Part shown: piece after piece, positions 35,343 through 45,320 of the stretch | How positions within the stretch are numbered: the stretch's first letter is position 1 | Layout of the letters: each line of letters starts with the position of its first letter | Assembly (NCBI GenBank): GCA_963781065.1 | Contig: CAWAET010000019.1 | Location: 1-64,000 of the forward strand | Reading direction: 5' to 3' | Length of the DNA stretch: 64,000 nucleotides | Source: CALZJC01 sp963781065 | GTDB taxonomy: Bacteria; Acidobacteriota; Thermoanaerobaculia; Multivoradales; JAHEKO01 | The notes under the pieces: generated by a model | What the model saw: only the letters and a program-made list of their open reading frames with translations | Told to the model about the DNA's origin: nothing | Databases searched by the model: none | Translations under genes and position numbers: made by a program

Positions 35343-35786
35343 TCAATCCCGGGCGCCCGGCTCCCCTTCCAGCCGCCGCCAGAACGAGGGCCGGCGGAGG
35401 TTGGCGACGAGCTCGGGCGTCGACAGCCGCACTTCCGGCCGAGCCTTCACGGCCAGCCGCCAGCCGTCACCGTCGGGCTCGAGCCGGACCGCACCGTCGC
35501 CGCCCCGCACCAGCACCAGCCGGCAGCCCCGGAAGTGCTCGCGCAGCAGGTCGCCGAGAACCGCCTCGCCGCGGATCGGCTTGACCGACGTCACCCGGCC
35601 GCCACACACCGCCACCGCCCGCAGAACGCCGGCCGCGGCCGCCTCCTCGAGCCCCGCGGGAGGCGTCACGCCGGCCGCCGACAGGTCCAGCCAGCCCGCT
35701 CGCTCGCCGGCCGCGGCCACGGCATCGAGCAGACTGCCATAGGCCACCGCGCCCCTGTCGACCGCCAGCATCACCGGCCGCTTCAC
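35343..35786 (-). CDS. protein of unknown function
   Basis: 147 codons from a GTG at 35786 that overlaps the namZ stop (GTGA), so it is translationally coupled to namZ. I do not recognise a family. It has no signal peptide or membrane segment; an alternating hydrophobic pattern (LRAVAVCGGRVTSVKPIRGE, RLVLVRGGDGAVRLEPDGDG) suggests a small mixed alpha/beta or beta-rich cytoplasmic protein. The C-terminus is charged (LRRPSFWRRLEGEPGARD). Coupling between namZ and the serine genes is the only functional hint. Intact. Confidence 0.75.
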   Translation of the reverse strand: MKRPVMLAVDRGAVAYGSLLDAVAAAGERAGWLDLSAAGVTPPAGLEEAAAAGVLRAVAVCGGRVTSVKPIRGEAVLGDLLREHFRGCRLVLVRGGDGAVRLEPDGDGWRLAVKARPEVRLSTPELVANLRRPSFWRRLEGEPGARD

Positions 35787-36972
35787 GACGTCTCCTCGTC
35801 GTAGAGCAGGATCTGCCGCCGCTCCTCGCGGAAGCTCGCCTCGTCGGCGGCCCACGAAGCCAGCCAGCTCTCCAGCCCGTCGCCGCCGTCGAGCGCCCGG
35901 CGCAGCGCCGGGTCGCCGGACAGCAGATCCACCGCCGGCCGGTCGGTGACGAACTCGTACGGCTCCGAGCGCCAGCCGAACGACTCCCCCGCCACCTCGC
36001 GCAGGGCGAGCATCAGCTCGACGCCGGCCCGGTAGGAGGGAAAGGCAGCCGCCGAGGTGACGTGCACCTGGACGCCGCCACAGAGCGCGCCGGCGTGCTT
36101 CTGCGCCTGCGGCCGGAAGCAGACCGGCGTGTACCGGACACCCGCGAGCGCCGCCTCCGCCAGCCGCTCGGCGAGCCGCGGCGGGTCGATCCCGGGAGCG
36201 CCGACGAGCTCGAACGGCCGGGTCGTGCCGCGCCCTTCGGACAGCGTCGGTGCCCTCGATCAAGACAGCCGCCCGGGTAGACCAGCGCGGTCTCGAAGCG
36301 CGGCATGTTGGGCGACGGCGCGACCCAGGGCCGGCCCAGGTCCGGCCACAGCATCGACCGGCGCCAGCCCTCCAGCCGCCAGGCGGCGATACCGTCGCTC
36401 CAGCCGCCGCGCCGGGCCTCGAGCAGCACCAGCTCGGCCAGCGTCAGGCCGTGCCGCACCGGCAGGGCGAAGGCGCCGACGAACGACTCGTAGCCCGGCT
36501 TGACGCAGGTTGCCCTCCACCACCTCGCCGCCGAGCGGGTTGGGCCGGTCGAGCAGCCACACCTCACGCCCGGCCGCGACTGCCGCCCGCGCCGCCCAGA
36601 CGGCGGTCGCGGCGTAGGTGTAGTAGCGCGCGCCCGACGTCCTGCAGGTCGACCAGCAGCAGGTCGATGGCCGCCGAAGAGCTCCGGGGCGGGCGCCAGC
36701 GACGCCTCGGAGTCGCCGTAGAGCGACGCGATCGGGATCCCGGTCCACGGATCGCGGCTCTCGGCCGCCGGCACCATGTCCTGCTCGACGCCGTGGAAGC
36801 CGTGCTCGGGCGCCAGCAGCAGCGCCGGCGGCGCCGGCGCCCGCCGCGCCAGGGCGAGGTGGATCGGCTCCAGCTCGGCGGTCACCGAGGCGGCGTGCGC
36901 CAGCAGGCCGTAGCGGCGGCCGCGCAGGGCTTCGGGGTCCGCCAGCAGCCGATCGAGACCGGTGCGAAACAT
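35783..36972 (-). CDS. namZ: NamZ/DUF1343 exo-beta-N-acetylmuramidase (frameshifted)
   Basis: Peptidoglycan-recycling glycosidase family that removes terminal MurNAc. About 396 codons from MFRTGLDRLLADP at 36972. DUF1343 hallmarks across frames: LLLAPEHGFHGVEQDMVPAA, IPIASLYGD, an R-Y-Y-T-Y-A-A-T-A segment, LLDRPNPLGGEVVEGN and PNMPRFETALVYPG; the end is EERRQILLYDEETS. Shifts near 36675-36640, 36515 and 36245. No clear signal peptide is seen at this start. Eight bases after moaC and coupled to the unknown gene downstream. Confidence 0.87.
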
Positions 36973-36980
36973 GGCCAGGA

Positions 36981-37460
36981 TCAGCGCCGGTAGTCGCCGC
37001 TGCGGCCGCCGCTCTTGGACTCCAGCCGCAGCTCGGTGACCACCGCGCCGCGCTCGACCGACTTGACCATGTCGTAGAGGGCGAGGGCGGCCGCCGAGCA
37101 GGCCACCAGGGCCTCCATCTCGGCGCCGGTGCGCGCCGTGACCACCACCCGGCTGCGCACCTGGACCCCCTCGGCCACCGGGTGCAGCTCGACCTCGACC
37201 TGGTCGAGGGTCAGCGTATGGGCCAGCGGGATCCACTCGCCGGTCCGCTTGGCCGCCTGGATCCCGGCCAGCCGGGCCACCGAGTAGGCGTCGCCCTTGG
37301 GCAGGTTGGACAGCCGCGACACCGTCTGCGGCGACAGCAGGACCAGGCAGGACGCCGCCGCCAGCCGCCGCGTCACCGGCTTGCCCGAGACGTCCACCAT
37401 CTGCGCCTGGCCCAGGCCGTCGAGGTGGCTGAACGGGCTGTCGGAGGTCATCCTCGTCAT
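36981..37460 (-). CDS. moaC: cyclic pyranopterin monophosphate synthase MoaC
   Basis: Molybdenum cofactor synthesis enzyme forming cPMP with MoaA. 159 residues, intact. Key segments: FSHLDGLGQAQMVDVSGKPV, the active-site KRTGEWIPLAHTLTLDQVEV, and EMEALVACSAAALALYDMVK followed by KSVERGAVV. First gene of the minus-strand moaC-namZ-unknown-aminotransferase-serA-ddl run. No other moa gene is nearby. Confidence 0.95.
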   Translation of the reverse strand: MTRMTSDSPFSHLDGLGQAQMVDVSGKPVTRRLAAASCLVLLSPQTVSRLSNLPKGDAYSVARLAGIQAAKRTGEWIPLAHTLTLDQVEVELHPVAEGVQVRSRVVVTARTGAEMEALVACSAAALALYDMVKSVERGAVVTELRLESKSGGRSGDYRR

Positions 37461-37630
37461 GCTATCGCACGCCGCCGACCTGGATCGTACGCCCCATGGC
37501 CGGGTGGGCGAACCTCCCCGGGGTCGTCCTGGATCCCGCCTGGTGCTCCGGTTCCCGGGACCGCTCGAGCCTCGGCCGCTCGAGACCGGCGGCGCCGGTG
37601 GTGAATAATGCGGGCCGCGCCCGGCCGATC

Positions 37631-38304
37631 ATGCGTCTCGCGGTCATCGTCCCGACCCTCGACGAGAGGGAGAACCTCGATCGCCATCTGCCGCGCATCC
37701 TCGCGCTCGGCGACGAGCTGGTGGTCAGCGACGGCGGCAGCTCGGACGGCACCGTGGAAGCGGCCCGCCGGCACGGCGCGCGGGTGGTCGAGGGAGACCG
37801 GGGACGGGGGATCCAGCTCAACCGCGGCGCCGCCGCCAGCGACGCCGAGATCCTGCTCTTCCTGCACGCCGACTCGCTCCCGCCCCCCGGCGCCGCCGCG
37901 GCGATCCGCCAGGCGGTGGCCGGCGGCGCCGAGGGCGGCGCCTTCCGGGTGCGGTTCGAGGGCGACGGCCTCTGGACGCGGCTCGGCAGCCGCCTGGTCA
38001 ACCTGCGCACCCGCCTCACCCGGCTGCCGCTGGGCGACCAGGGTCAGTTCGTCACCCGGGCGGTCTTCGAGGAGCTCGGCGGCTACCGCGACTGGCCGAT
38101 CCTCGAGGACCTCGACTTCGCCCGCCGCCTGCGCCGCCGCGGCCGGCTGGTCATCCTCGCCGCTGGCGATGCAGCACCTCCTTCCGGCGCTACCGCAAGC
38201 GGGGCATCGCGCGCACCATCGCCGTCAACTGGCTGATCTGGCTGCTCTACGCGCTCGGCGTCTCGCCCCACCGGCTGGCCCGGCTCTACCGCGACGTGCG
38301 CTAG
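37631..38304 (+). CDS. family 2 glycosyltransferase (one frameshift)
   Basis: GT2-fold protein of about 224 codons. It opens LAVIVPTLDERENLDRHLPR with the DG motif VVSDGGSSDGTVEAAR and a DXD-like LLFLHADSLPPPGAA; the later EDLDFARRLRRRGRL fits the acceptor loop of TIGR04283-type enzymes (a family often annotated as arsenosugar or rSAM-associated transferases). A shift near 38170 moves the end (RRGIARTIAVNWLIWLLYAL and RLARLYRDVR) to another frame; that end has one membrane-like helix. Substrate unknown; divergent from moaC. Confidence 0.85.
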
Positions 38305-38361
38305 CCGGAGCTTCTCACCGCTCTTGTCACGAGACGGCGTCGACCCGGTCGAGCGTCGCTA

Positions 38362-38398
38362 CTAGTTTGGTTAGACCCGCCTAGTTGGTCAGACCCGC
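38362..38398. repeat. 19/18-bp imperfect tandem repeat at the rsmB 3' end
   Basis: Two adjacent copies, CTAGTTTGGTTAGACCCGC and CTAGTTGGTCAGACCCGC, differ by one base change and one length change and overlap the rsmB stop. It looks like a small local duplication between the convergent glycosyltransferase and rsmB. Confidence 0.8.
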
Positions 38399-39760
38399 CG
38401 CCGCAGGACCTGGACGGTGAAGCCGTCGTGGTCGCCGCCCGGCAGCACCCGCCACAGGCCCTCCTCGCCGCCGCCGGCGCGCATCGCTCGGCGGCAGCCG
38501 CTCGGCCACCGGCTGCGGCGCGAAGTCGCCCCTGCCGGCGAGGAAGCGCGGCCACGACCTCCTCGTTCTCCTCGCGCTCGAGCGAGCAGGTGATCGCCAC
38601 CAGCAGGCCGCCGGGCCGCACCGCGGCGGCGGCGCCGGCGAGCATCTCGAGGCCCTGGCCGGCGAGCCGGTCGCAGCTCGCCGTCGGTCGATCCGCCACT
38701 TGAGCTCGGGGTGGCGCCGCAGCGTGCCGCTGCCGCGAGCAGGGCAGATCGACCACGACCCGGTCGAAGCGGGCCGCCGGCCGGCGGCCGCCGGGCGTCG
38801 GCCACGACCAGCGGCAGGCGCCGGCCCAGGCGCTGCAGGTTGGCCACGAGAGGCGGCAACCGCGCCGCCGCCACGTCCGCCAGGAGCGGCCGGAGCCCGG
38901 GCTCCCAGGCGATCATCGCGAAGCTCTTGCCGCCCGGGGCGGCGGCCAGCGTCGAGGACCGTCTCCCCCGCCGCCGGTGGCGGCACCAGCGCCGCCGCCT
39001 GGCTGGCGTCGTCCTGCAGATAGAGCTCGCCGCGGGCGAAGGCGCCCGCCGCCAGCGGGTCGCCGGCGACCACCGTCAGGCCCAGGGGCGACAGCTCGGC
39101 GGGCGTGGTCTCGACGCCATCGGCGGCCAGCGCCGCCGCCAGCGCCAGCGGCCCGCCGCGATCGCGGAAGGCCAGCAGCTGCAGCGGCTTGGCCCGGTTG
39201 TTGGCCGCCAGCAGCCGGCGCGTGGCGGCCTCGCCGAAGCGGTCGAGCCAGCGCCGGACCAGACGGTCCGGATGGCTGGTCTCGATGGCCAGACGGCGCA
39301 GCGGGTCGCGCGCGGTCACCGGCCAGGACGCCAGCTCCGGCGCCCGAGCCACCCGCCGCAGCACCGCGTTGACGAAGCCGGCCCCGGCGCGATGGACGCG
39401 GCGGCGCGCCTCGCCCACCGCTTCGTCGACCACCGCGTGGGCGGGGACCCGGTCGAGATAGAGCAGTTGGTAGATGCCGATGCGCAGCGGCGCCAGCAGC
39501 GGCGGATCGATCTCGGCCAGCGACCGGGCGGCGGCGGCGGCGAGCACCGCGTCGATCCGCCGCAGCCAGCGCGTGGTGCCGAGCACCAGCGAGCGCAGCA
39601 GGGCGCGGTCGCGGTCGTCGAATCGCGCCGCCGCCTGCCGCAGCAGGCCGTCGAGCGGCAGCCGGCCGGCCAGGCACCGCTCCAGAACCGCCGCCGCGGC
39701 CGCCCGCACGCCGGTGTCGCCGGCGCCGCCCGAGCCACTCTGGGCCGGCCGGTCAGTCAA
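38389..39760 (-). CDS. rsmB: 16S rRNA (cytosine-C5) methyltransferase RsmB (frameshifted)
   Basis: rRNA m5C967 methyltransferase of about 457 codons. N-terminal NusB-like domain (AAAAVLERCLAGRLPLDGLL, YQLLYLDRVPAHAVVDEAVG), then the catalytic domain with LYLQDDASQAAALVPPPAAG, KSFAMIAWEPG after shifts, and SGTLRRHPELKWR from the second-cysteine region; the end is GGDHDGFTVQVLRRR. Many shifts between 38390 and 38960. The start overlaps the fmt stop by 8 bases, as in the common fmt-rsmB pair. Confidence 0.9.
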
Positions 39761-40703
39761 ACCGATCGCCGGCGCCGAGGCGCTCGCCGTTGACGAAGTC
39801 GGCAGCCGCCAGCGGCCGGCCGCCGGGGCGCTGCAGACGGGCTATCCCGAGCGCCGTGCCGGCGCCGCAGCCCACCACCAGCAGCTCCCCGCGAAGCCCC
39901 GCGACGGCGCCCGGCGCCACCGTCGCGGCGCCGGGGATCGGCTCCACCACCAGCAGCTTCACGGGTCGCCCGCCCTGCTCGGCGTGCAGACCGGGCCAGG
40001 GGGTGAAGGCGCGCCAGCGGTCGAACAGGGTGCGGGCGTCCAAGCGCCAATCCACCCGGCCGTCGGCCCGCTCGAGCATCGGGGCGTAGGTGACCAACGA
40101 TTCGTTCTGGGGCCGCGGTGTCAAGTCGCCGCCGGCCAGTCCTCGCACCGTCTCGACCATGAGCTCGGCGCCGGCCGCGGCGAGCCGCGGCGACAGCTCG
40201 GCGGCGGTCTCGCCGGCGCCGATGGCGATCTCGCGCTGCAGCAGGATCGGCCCCGAGTCGAGCCCCCGCTCCATCACCATCGTCGTCACGCCGGTGACGA
40301 GGTCGCCGGCGGCGATCGCCGCGGTGATCGGCGAAGCGCCGCGCCAGCGGGGCAGCAGCGAGGCGTGCAGGTTGACGCAGCCCAGCGCCGGCAGGCGCAG
40401 CAGCGGGCGGCGGAAGATCTGACCGAAGGCCACCACCACCGCCAGGGCCGGCTCGAGCGTCGCCAGCCGATCGAGAAAGTCGCCGCCGCGCGCCCGCTCC
40501 GGCTGCACCACCTCGAGACCCAGCTCGCGCGCCCGCGTCGCCACCGGCGGCGAGCGCCGCCGCCCGCCGCGACCGGCGCGCCGATCCGGCTGCGAGACGA
40601 CGAGCGCGACCGGCGCCCCATCGGCGACCAGCGCCTCGAGCGTCGGCACCGCGAACTGCGGCGTGCCGAAGAAAACGACCGGCCCGGCCAGCGCCCGCGT
40701 CAC
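39753..40703 (-). CDS. fmt: methionyl-tRNA formyltransferase
   Basis: Formylates initiator Met-tRNA. 316 residues, intact. The N-terminus VVFFGTPQFAVPTLEALVAD, VVQPER, the catalytic block CVNLHASLLPRWRGASPITA (with the Asn-His pair) and TGVTTMVMERGLDSGPILLQ are all present, with a C-terminal OB-like domain. GTG start at 40703 overlaps the ftsK stop (GTGA); followed by rsmB. Confidence 0.96.
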   Translation of the reverse strand: MTRALAGPVVFFGTPQFAVPTLEALVADGAPVALVVSQPDRRAGRGGRRRSPPVATRARELGLEVVQPERARGGDFLDRLATLEPALAVVVAFGQIFRRPLLRLPALGCVNLHASLLPRWRGASPITAAIAAGDLVTGVTTMVMERGLDSGPILLQREIAIGAGETAAELSPRLAAAGAELMVETVRGLAGGDLTPRPQNESLVTYAPMLERADGRVDWRLDARTLFDRWRAFTPWPGLHAEQGGRPVKLLVVEPIPGAATVAPGAVAGLRGELLVVGCGAGTALGIARLQRPGGRPLAAADFVNGERLGAGDRFD

Positions 40704-43085
40704 TGGATCTCTTCGAAGTAGTCCGACTTGACCAGCACTTCACGCGGCTTGCTGCCTTGCGGCGGCCCCAGCAGGCCGTCCTGCTCCATCATGTCGATCA
40801 GCCGCGCGGCGCGCGAGAAGCCGACCCGCATCCGCCGCTGGAGAAAGCTGGCCGAGGCCTTCTGCTCGGCGACGACCAGCCGCGCCGCCTCGTCGAACAG
40901 CTCGTCGTCGCTGGCCGACCCGGCGCCGGCGGAGCGGTCGTCCGCGGGCGGCTCGAGCACCGCCGGGTCGAACTGCGGCGGCCCCTGCTTCTTGAGCCAG
41001 CGCACCAGGCCGGCGGTCTCCGCCTCCGAGACATAGGCGCCGTGCAGCCGCATCATGCGCGAGGTCCCCGGCGGCATGAACAGCATGTCGCCCTGGCCGA
41101 GCAGCTTCTCGGCCCCGATCTGGTCGAGGATGGTGCGCGAGTCGTGGCGGCTGGCGGTGGCGTAGGAGATCCGGCACGGGAAGTTGGCCTTGATCGTGCC
41201 GGTCAGCACGTCGACCGACGGCCGCTGGGTGGCGACGATCAGGTGGATGCCGACCGCGCGGGCCATCTGCGCCAGCCGGGCGATCGACGACTCGACCTCC
41301 GAGGAGGAGACCATCATCAGATCGGCCAGCTCGTCGATCACCACCACGTAGTAGGGCAGCGGCGCCAGCTCGTCGCCGCCGAGGTCGGCCTCGCCCTCCG
41401 ACAGCGCCAGCCGCTTGCGCACCTCCGGGTCGCTGATCGCCCGGTTGTAGTGGTCCAGCGAGCGGACGTGCGCCTCGGCCAGCAGCCGGTAGCGCCGCTC
41501 CATCTCGGCCACCGCCCAGCGCAGCGCGTTGGCGGCCTTCTTGGGCTCCACCACGACCTTGGCCTTCAGATGCGGGATGTCGGCGTAGACGCCAAGCTCG
41601 ATCCGCTTGGGATCGATGAAGATGAACTGGACGTCTTCGCGCGACGCCTTGTAGACGATCGAGGTGATCATGCTCTGCAGGCCGACGCTCTTGCCCGAAC
41701 CGGTGGCGCCGGCCACCAGCAGATGCGGCATCGTGGCCAGGTCGGCGTAGTAGGGCTGTCCCTGGATCGTCGTGCCCAGGGCTACGGTGAGCTTCGACTT
41801 CGAGCGCTGGAACCGGTCGTCGGCCAGCAGGTGGCCGAGCCGGATCAGCGCCCGCTTGCGGTTGGGCAGCTCGATGCCCAGGGTCGAGCGGCCGGGAATG
41901 CGGTCGATCCGCACCGCCTCGGCCCGCAGCGCCAGCGCCAGGTCGTCCTGCAGGTTGACGATCTGGCTGACCTTCACGCCCGGCGCCGGCTGGAACTCGA
42001 AGACTGTCACCACCGGGCCCGGGTTGATGGCCTCGACGGTGCCCTCGACCCCGAACTCGGCGCAGCGCTGCCGGATCGCCTCGCCCAGCCGCACCAGCTC
42101 GTCTTCCTCGACCGAGCTCTCGATCGGCTCCAACCGAAGCAGGTTGAGCGGCGGCAGGCTCTTGTCGCGGCCGCGCGCCGGGCCGGCGAAGGGGATCTCC
42201 GGCTGGCGGCGCGGCGCGCGGGCCGGCGCCGGCGCCTCGTCGGCGGCCGGCGCGAGCGGCGCCACGCCGCCGGACTCGGCCGCGACGGCGACGCCGGCGG
42301 CGGTGGCGGAGACCTTGCGCACCGAGAAGGCGCCCGGGCCGGGCTTCTCCGTCACCCGCAACGGCAGGTCGTCCGGCTGCGGCGCCCGCGGCCGCTCCTG
42401 CGCCAACCGCTTCATCTGCCGTTCCAGCACCCGCTGGCGGACCCGTTCCTTGTCGCGCCGCTCCTGGCGCCGCGCCCGCCCCAGCCGCATCCGGTCGCCG
42501 AGCGCCGCCAACCGGCGCAGCCAGCCGCCGACGAGCTCGCCGAGCGTCGACTGCACCACCAGCGTGGCGCCGATGAGGACCCCGCCGAGCAGCAGGAAGA
42601 AGGCGCCGGTGACGCCGATCTGGCTTTCGAGAGACGCCTCCAGCAGCCGACCGAGCAGCGCCGCCCGCGGCGACCGGCTCGCCACGCCAGGCGACGTCGC
42701 CCAGGGTCAGCTGCAGCAGCGGCGGCAGGAAAGCCAGCAGCACGCCGCCGCCGATCGCCCTCCCCGCGACCGGCGCCGGCCGCTGCCGGCGCAGCCGCCG
42801 CCAGCCGGCCACGCCGAGCAGGACGGGCACCAGCAGGGCCGCCAGACCGAGCGCGCCGAAGCCGGCGGCGGCGATCTGCGAGCCCACCGGCCCGATCAGG
42901 TTGCTGACGCCGCTGGCGACCGTGGTCTGGTGGAGGAAGCTCGGATCGGACGGATGGTAGCTGGCCAGCGCCGCGAGCAGCAGGATCGCGCCGAGCCCGA
43001 ACAGCAGGCCCAGCAACTCCTTGCCTTTGCCGGGGGCCAGTCGCGGCCGCTCGGTCTTGTTGCTTGCGCTGCGCGCGGTAGCCAG
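40700..43085 (-). CDS. ftsK: DNA translocase FtsK/SpoIIIE (one frameshift)
   Basis: Septum-anchored dsDNA translocase for chromosome segregation, about 795 codons. Four hydrophobic segments in the first 190 residues, a shift near 42680, then a basic linker, the motor (Walker A VAGATGSGKSVGLQSMITSI, Walker B PYYVVVIDELADLMMVSS) and a C-terminal gamma winged helix (SFLQRRMRVGFSRAARLIDM). No ATG, GTG or TTG lies between an in-frame stop and a suitable point; the best ribosome site (GGAGG, 8 bases) precedes a CTG at 43085. A TTG at 43016 is the alternative. Confidence 0.93.
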
Positions 43086-43113
43086 GGATCAGCCCTCCAC
43101 AGTCGGGAAAATT

Positions 43114-43912
43114 CTAGCATTCATCGCGGTTTAGCCGTCGCGCGGCGCGATGGACGGCGACCAGCTGATCGATCCCCAGCTCGCCGGCCCGCGCCGTGGG
43201 GGCGAGCCTCAGCGCCTCGAGCAGCCCATCGACCGCCGGCCGCCCCCAGCGCGCCGCCAGGGCGTTGCGCAGGGTCTTGCGGCGCTGGGCGAAGGCCAGC
43301 CGCACCAGGCCCTCGAAGGCCGGCCACTCGGCCGCCGGCACCGCCGGCCGGCGGCGGCGCAGCCCGACGAAGGCGCCGTCGACCCGCGGCGGCGGCCGGA
43401 AGCTGGTGCGTCGCACCCGCCCCAGCGAGCGGATCTCGGCCCGGGCCTGGACCAGCACCGACAGCGCCCCGTAGTCCGGGTCGCCGGCGCTCGCGGTCAG
43501 CCGACCCGCCACCTCCGCCTGCACCAGGAAGCCGGCGACCTCGACCGCGGCGGCGTCGGTCAGCAGATCCTGGATCAGGCGGGTGGCGATGGCGTACGGC
43601 AGGTTGCCGGCGACCAGCGTGCCGGCCGGCAGCCGTCGCCAGGGGATCTCGAGCGCGTCGCCGACCACCGTCTCGAGGCCCGGGCCGGGCAGCCGGCGGC
43701 GCAGGCGCAGCGCCCAGGCCGGCGTCGAGCTCCCAGGCCCATACCCGGGCACCGGCCCGCAGCAGCTCGCCGGTCAGGACTCCGCCGCCGGGGCCGACCT
43801 CGACCACCCGCCGGGCTCGCGGCCGCAAGAAGTCGACCAGCGGCCGGCAGAGGCCGGCGTGGCGCAGATGGTGCTGGCCGAGCCGTTTCCTGAGCCGGGG
43901 AGGGGCGTCCAC
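43114..43912 (-). CDS. rsmA: 16S rRNA (adenine(1518)-N6/1519-N6)-dimethyltransferase (one frameshift)
   Basis: KsgA-type dimethyltransferase for 30S maturation, about 266 codons. GTG start at 43912; N-terminus RLRKRLGQHHLRHAGLCRPL (family L-G-Q-x-F-L), SAM motif VVEVGPGGGVLTGELLRAGA, catalytic VAGNLPYAIATRLIQDLL and RVDGAFVGLRRR, with the C-terminal helical domain. The frame shifts around 43720. Upstream of ftsK and divergent from the diguanylate cyclase gene. Confidence 0.94.
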
Positions 43913-44011
43913 GGCCGAACTCTATCCGCCGGCGGCGCCGGCCCGGCGCGGCCGCCGTTGCGCAGCGCCCCACAGCGCCGGATGGGGCAGCTTTGCTATT
44001 GTCCCGGCTGA

Positions 44012-45139
44012 ATGGCCGAGTTGTACTCTCTCGACGCCAAGGAGCTGCAGCGCTTTCTGGAGCGACGGCGGGCGAGCCCGTCCTTCCCGCTCGAGATGAG
44101 CCTGGCCGACAACCTGGCTGAGATCCTGCGCAAGGCCGACGAGTTCGTGCCCTCCAAGGCCGGCTCGATCCTGCTCGACAACCCGACCGAGAAGAAGAAG
44201 CAGCGACACGAGAACACGCTGACCTTCATCGCCGCCTTCGGTCCCAAGTCGCAGCAGCTGGTCGGCCGCAGGATCCCCGCCGACAAGGGCATCGCCGGCT
44301 CGGTCTACATCAAGGGCGAGTCCTACTGCACGCCCGACGTGCAGAGCGACCCGCTGTTCTACGCCGCCTTCGACGAGGAGAACGACTACTACACGCACTC
44401 GCTGGTCGCCATCCCGATCCGCATCGAGCAGGAGGTCTGCGGCGTGCTCGAGCTGGTCAACCGCCGCGACTCCAAGACCTACAACCAGCAAGACCTCAAC
44501 CTGCTGGAGATCTTCGCCGGCTATATGTCGGTCTCGATCCAGAACGTGCTCGACGGCCGGCTGGCGCAGGAGATCGCCAAGCGCGACAACCTGACCGGCC
44601 TCTACAACGACCGCTATCTCCACATCGCCCTGTCGCAGAGCATCAGTGACTGCTGGGCTCGCGAGCTCGACCTGTCGCTGCTCTTCCTCGACCTCGACTT
44701 CTTCAAGCGCGTCAACGACTCGCACGGCCACCTGGCGGGCAGTCAGGTGCTGCGCGAGGTCGGCCACCTGCTCGACGAGGCGAGCCGGCCGGCGCAGGCG
44801 ATCGCCGCCCGCTACGGCGGCGACGAGTTCGTGCTGGCGCTGCCCGGCCTCGACCTCGACGCCGCCATCGATCTGGCCGAGCGGATTCGCGAGCAGATCG
44901 TCGCCACTTCCTTCTGCCCGGGCCAGGGCGAGATCCAGCCCGATCCGCTCAACCTCAAGGGGATCACCTGCTCGGTCGGCGTCGCCAGCCTCCGCCGCCA
45001 CGTCGGCGAGTCCGACAACGTCGAGAGCTGCAAGAGCACCCTGCTGCGGCTGGCCGACGCGGCCATGTACGTCGCCAAGGAGACCGGGCGCAACCGGACG
45101 GCGGTGGCCGGTCAGCTGGTCCGCAGGCGCGAGAGCTAG
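44012..45139 (+). CDS. GAF domain diguanylate cyclase
   Basis: 375-residue cytoplasmic signalling protein. A GAF domain (about residues 20-175; SKAGSILLD, FGPKSQQLVGRRIPADKGIA, GVLELVNRRDSKTYNQQDLN) is joined by a short helix to a GGDEF domain with DNLTGLYNDRYLHIAL, DLSLLFLDLDFFKRVNDSHG and the active-site ARYGGDEFVLALPG. The canonical signature suggests real cyclic-di-GMP synthesis; no RxxD inhibition site is seen five residues before it. No transmembrane segment. Intact, single-gene unit followed by a hairpin. Confidence 0.95.
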   Translation: MAELYSLDAKELQRFLERRRASPSFPLEMSLADNLAEILRKADEFVPSKAGSILLDNPTEKKKQRHENTLTFIAAFGPKSQQLVGRRIPADKGIAGSVYIKGESYCTPDVQSDPLFYAAFDEENDYYTHSLVAIPIRIEQEVCGVLELVNRRDSKTYNQQDLNLLEIFAGYMSVSIQNVLDGRLAQEIAKRDNLTGLYNDRYLHIALSQSISDCWARELDLSLLFLDLDFFKRVNDSHGHLAGSQVLREVGHLLDEASRPAQAIAARYGGDEFVLALPGLDLDAAIDLAERIREQIVATSFCPGQGEIQPDPLNLKGITCSVGVASLRRHVGESDNVESCKSTLLRLADAAMYVAKETGRNRTAVAGQLVRRRES

Positions 45140-45169
45140 ACCCGAGGCAAGTCTCGCGGATTCCCGCTG

Positions 45170-45186
45170 CCACGACGGCGTCGTGG
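45170..45186 (+). terminator. hairpin after the diguanylate cyclase gene
   Basis: CCACGAC-GGC-GTCGTGG, a perfect 7-bp stem 30 bases after the stop codon. No T tract follows, so an intrinsic terminator is possible but weak. The remaining 45187-45320 stretch shows no feature I can support. Confidence 0.4.
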
Positions 45187-45320
45187 AGAGCCGGCTAGAC
45201 GGCCGGACTTGCGGCGGAGGGCCGGCCGAGAGTGCTAGGATCGGCCGGCGCCGCGGAGGCTCGCGGCCCCGCCCGCAGGCCCTGTTCGGGCTTCTCCACC
45301 GAACCTCCAAAGCCGACCCC

